From assembly GCA_046756405.1 (NCBI GenBank), contig JBHHWH010000012.1, positions 1-39,022 on the forward strand: 39,022 nt of DNA, given 5' to 3'. The notes below the pieces were generated by a model. It was not told where the DNA came from. It saw nothing but the letters and a program-made list of their open reading frames with translations, and ran no database searches. Each line of letters starts with the position of its first letter. The stretch's first letter is position 1. The DNA comes from JBHHWH01 sp046756405 (GTDB lineage: Bacteria; Actinomycetota; Acidimicrobiia; Spongiisociales; ZC4RG35). Positions 37,182 through 39,022 of this stretch are shown one piece after another. Both the position numbers and the translations under genes were made by a program.

Positions 37182-38273
37182 ATGGCCGTCCCCAAGCCCC
37201 TAATGCGCATCATGGTCGTTGCCGTCGCGATGACCATGGCCGCCTCCCTCTTTCCTCAGCCCATCGTGGCAGTCACCAAGTCCCAGGTAGATGAGGCCTG
37301 CCGAGAGTCGCGGGCCCAGCTCGCCGAGTACCGGGAGGCCCAGGCGTCGTTCAAAGAGGCGGCGCTGGCCTTGGAAGAGGTGCTTCATGAAATCGATGAG
37401 CTGGAACAGAAACAGCAGAGGATCCTGGGCTCGATGGAGAACCGCTCCCAGGAGTTAGAGGCCCTCAGAGCCCAGGTTGAGGAGCAGGCTGTCCAGCTCT
37501 ACATGATGGGCGGATTCTCCAACCCGGGGATCATCCTCAGTGCCTCGTCCGTCGACGAGTTCATGGCTTCCTCGGAGTTGCTGTCCTCGGTTGCCCTGGG
37601 AGGAAAGGAGTCCATCGACTCCTTCGTTGCTGCCCGCAATGAACTGGCCCGCTTCCAGGAGGAACTGGAGGATGCCCGTGGCCAGCTCACCGTCGCCCAG
37701 GGTCAGGCCGCCGACCTGCTGGCTCTTCAGGAGCAGGCCATGGAGCGGGAGCGGGAGGCATACTCCAAGCTGAGCGGCAAGTGCCGTGAGCTCAACGCTC
37801 AATACCAGAAGCAGCTCGCCGAAGCCAGGGCCGCGCTGGCGAGACGGGCGGCAGGCTCGGTCGAGACCGGACCCTTTATCTGCCCCTTCACTCGCGGCCG
37901 GACCTCCTTCATCGACACTTGGGGCGCCCCGCGTTCCGGAGGAAGGACTCACAAGGGCACCGACATGTTCGCCGCCTGGAATGAGCCGGTGTACGCGGTC
38001 ACCTCGGGAAGGGCCTACACCCGCGTCGGGGGTCTGGGTGGCTACGCCATATGGCTCATCGCCGACAACGGCATCGCCTATTACTACGCCCACCTGGCCA
38101 GCTTCAACATCAAGTCGGGCCAGCGGGTCAGCCAGGGTAAGACGATCGGCTTCAACGGCAACAGCGGCAACGCCATGGGCGGGCCACCCCACGTCCACTT
38201 TCAGCTCCACCCCGGCGGGAGGGGAAGTCCGGCCGTGAACCCCTATCCCACCCTGGTGGGTGCGTGCAAGTAA
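37182..38273 (+). CDS. Secreted M23-family peptidase with coiled coil (murein hydrolase or its regulator)
   Basis: 363 residues from ATG 37182; TTG 37176 and ATG 37203 are alternatives. After a signal peptide (IMVVAVAMTMAASLFP) comes a long coiled coil, residues about 30-220 (e.g. QLAEYREAQASFKEAALALE). The LytM/M23 domain follows, with zinc ligands His and Asp in THKGTDMFAAW and His-x-His in PPHVHFQLH, so catalytic residues are present. EnvC-like and RipA-like proteins of this build act in cell-wall cleavage at division. It stands between the MoaD-fusion and rsiG genes. Confidence 0.88.
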   Translation: MAVPKPLMRIMVVAVAMTMAASLFPQPIVAVTKSQVDEACRESRAQLAEYREAQASFKEAALALEEVLHEIDELEQKQQRILGSMENRSQELEALRAQVEEQAVQLYMMGGFSNPGIILSASSVDEFMASSELLSSVALGGKESIDSFVAARNELARFQEELEDARGQLTVAQGQAADLLALQEQAMEREREAYSKLSGKCRELNAQYQKQLAEARAALARRAAGSVETGPFICPFTRGRTSFIDTWGAPRSGGRTHKGTDMFAAWNEPVYAVTSGRAYTRVGGLGGYAIWLIADNGIAYYYAHLASFNIKSGQRVSQGKTIGFNGNSGNAMGGPPHVHFQLHPGGRGSPAVNPYPTLVGACK

Positions 38274-38282
38274 CCTGATGCC

Positions 38283-38813
38283 GTGACCGCCAAGCGCCGC
38301 CGCATCGACATCGTCCTCGAGGCCGACTACATCGAGAACCTCGCCAGCGTTGACCTCGACGAGCTGCGCCGCCGCCGCGACACCGCGGAAGACGTGGAAG
38401 CCCAGATCTCCTACTACCGCCGACTGCTTCAGGGACGGATGGATCTGCTGGACTTCGAGCTTCGCCGGCGTCGGGGGGAGGAGGAGCGGAGCCTCATCGA
38501 AGCCCTCCCTGAGATTCTCGCCAGCGGCATGATCCTCGGCTCTGAGCCCAACCTGAAACACCTCGAAACCCTCCCTCCTCTGCCCTCGAAGACCGGGCGA
38601 CGCCTGATCGACAAGATCATGGACGACGGGGTTCTCACCCAACTCCCAGAGCTAAGTGAGGCAGAGATCGTCGAAGCCCTCGACAGACTGAGCCAAATAG
38701 AACATGAGCTGTCCAATCAGCGAAGACAGCTCCACAACGTCATCGACGTTCTCCAGGATGAGATAGTGGCCCGTTATCGGAGCCAGCAGGACGAGGCGAC
38801 GGTTCCCAACTGA
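38283..38813 (+). CDS. rsiG: RsiG-like c-di-GMP-binding anti-sigma factor
   Basis: 176 residues, GTG 38283. The protein is largely helical. The c-di-GMP signature of RsiG, E-x3-S-x2-R-x3-Q-x3-D, occurs perfectly at Glu39, Ser43, Arg46, Gln50 and Asp54. A second copy occurs at Glu140, Ser144, Arg147, His151 and Asp155, where Gln is replaced by His. Streptomyces RsiG has two such motifs in an antiparallel coiled coil and holds the sigma factor WhiG when loaded with c-di-GMP. Its sigma partner is not in this window. Its stop overlaps the following asparaginase frame. Confidence 0.75.
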   Translation: MTAKRRRIDIVLEADYIENLASVDLDELRRRRDTAEDVEAQISYYRRLLQGRMDLLDFELRRRRGEEERSLIEALPEILASGMILGSEPNLKHLETLPPLPSKTGRRLIDKIMDDGVLTQLPELSEAEIVEALDRLSQIEHELSNQRRQLHNVIDVLQDEIVARYRSQQDEATVPN

Positions 38814-39022
38814 CCCGGCTCGCCGCTCAGATCCGCTCCGGCCTCGTCGAGACAGCTCACGATGGCGTAGTGGCCGTCTGTCGGGCTGATGGAACCCTGG
38901 TGGCCTCCTCCGGCGAAGTCGACCGTCCCTTCTACCTGCGGTCGGCGGCCAAACCGTTCCAGGCCTTCATCTCCCAGGCCCACGGCGCGGATCTCGAGGG
39001 CCTGGAACTGGCGGTGGTGTGT
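38810..39022 (+). CDS. L-asparaginase II family protein, N-terminal part (cut by window edge)
   Basis: The frame open to the edge reads LAAQIRSGLVETAHDGVVAV, then PFYLRSAAKPFQAF, the characteristic start of the asparaginase II family (RSGxVES-H-G, RSxxKPxQ). No ATG, GTG or TTG exists in frame after the upstream stop, so the start is probably CTG 38810, overlapping the rsiG stop by four bases (CTGA), with GAGG about 13 bases upstream. About 71 residues are visible. Confidence 0.75.
   Translation, partial: MTRLAAQIRSGLVETAHDGVVAVCRADGTLVASSGEVDRPFYLRSAAKPFQAFISQAHGADLEGLELAVVC

Overview
The window is a GC-rich bacterial chromosome segment. I infer an Actinomycetota lineage, possibly Acidimicrobiia-like. 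The reasons are an RsiG-type c-di-GMP-binding protein, frequent GTG/TTG starts, a DUF7282-type lipoprotein, and an ETF:menaquinone oxidoreductase of the EtfD type. Assignment below phylum level is not supported by the sequence alone.

Left flank (1-2200): the start of a secreted Ser-Asp-repeat protein encoded by an exact hexanucleotide array, a broken cupredoxin, a lipoprotein, a sigma-region-4/zinc-finger fragment and a frameshifted membrane-protein remnant. This looks like decaying accessory DNA.

2243-5696: a peroxiredoxin-like gene with an in-frame TGA exactly at the peroxidatic cysteine position, followed by a hairpin fitting a bacterial SECIS element (candidate selenoprotein). It leads directly into a lutABC lactate-utilisation operon.

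6098-24263: the core of the window, a sulfur-oxidising heterodisulfide-reductase-like (sHdr) island. A divergent ArsR-family regulator faces a good promoter with an inverted-repeat site. The long co-directional operon then runs tusA, two DsrE-family genes, hdrC1, hdrB1, hdrA, hyp, a fused hdrC2B2, etfB, etfA, an EtfD-like membrane Fe-S quinone reductase, two small unknown genes, three lipoate-binding (LbpA/GcvH-like) proteins, three lipoate-ligase-like proteins and two radical-SAM lipoyl synthase subunits of the LipS1/LipS2 kind. Read together: TusA/DsrE carry sulfane sulfur, LbpA presents it on lipoate, sHdr oxidises it to sulfite, and EtfAB plus the EtfD-like protein could pass electrons to the quinone pool. 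The last step is inference from gene order.

24323-34687: a minus-strand block with a TorD-like chaperone, an ABC exporter cassette, a small secreted protein, a cytoplasmic SoeA-like molybdoenzyme and a fused SoeB-SoeC (Fe-S plus NrfD) protein, divergent from a TauE/SafE exporter with DUF1634. This would dispose of sulfite by oxidation to sulfate or by export. A duplicated soeA/torD junction flanks the ABC cassette.

34699-39022: quinone oxidoreductase, an unknown gene, a MoaD/ThiS-like domain fused to a multi-pass membrane domain, an M23 peptidase with coiled coil, an RsiG-like protein with two c-di-GMP motifs, and the start of an L-asparaginase II. No rRNA, tRNA, CRISPR array or intact insertion sequence was seen.
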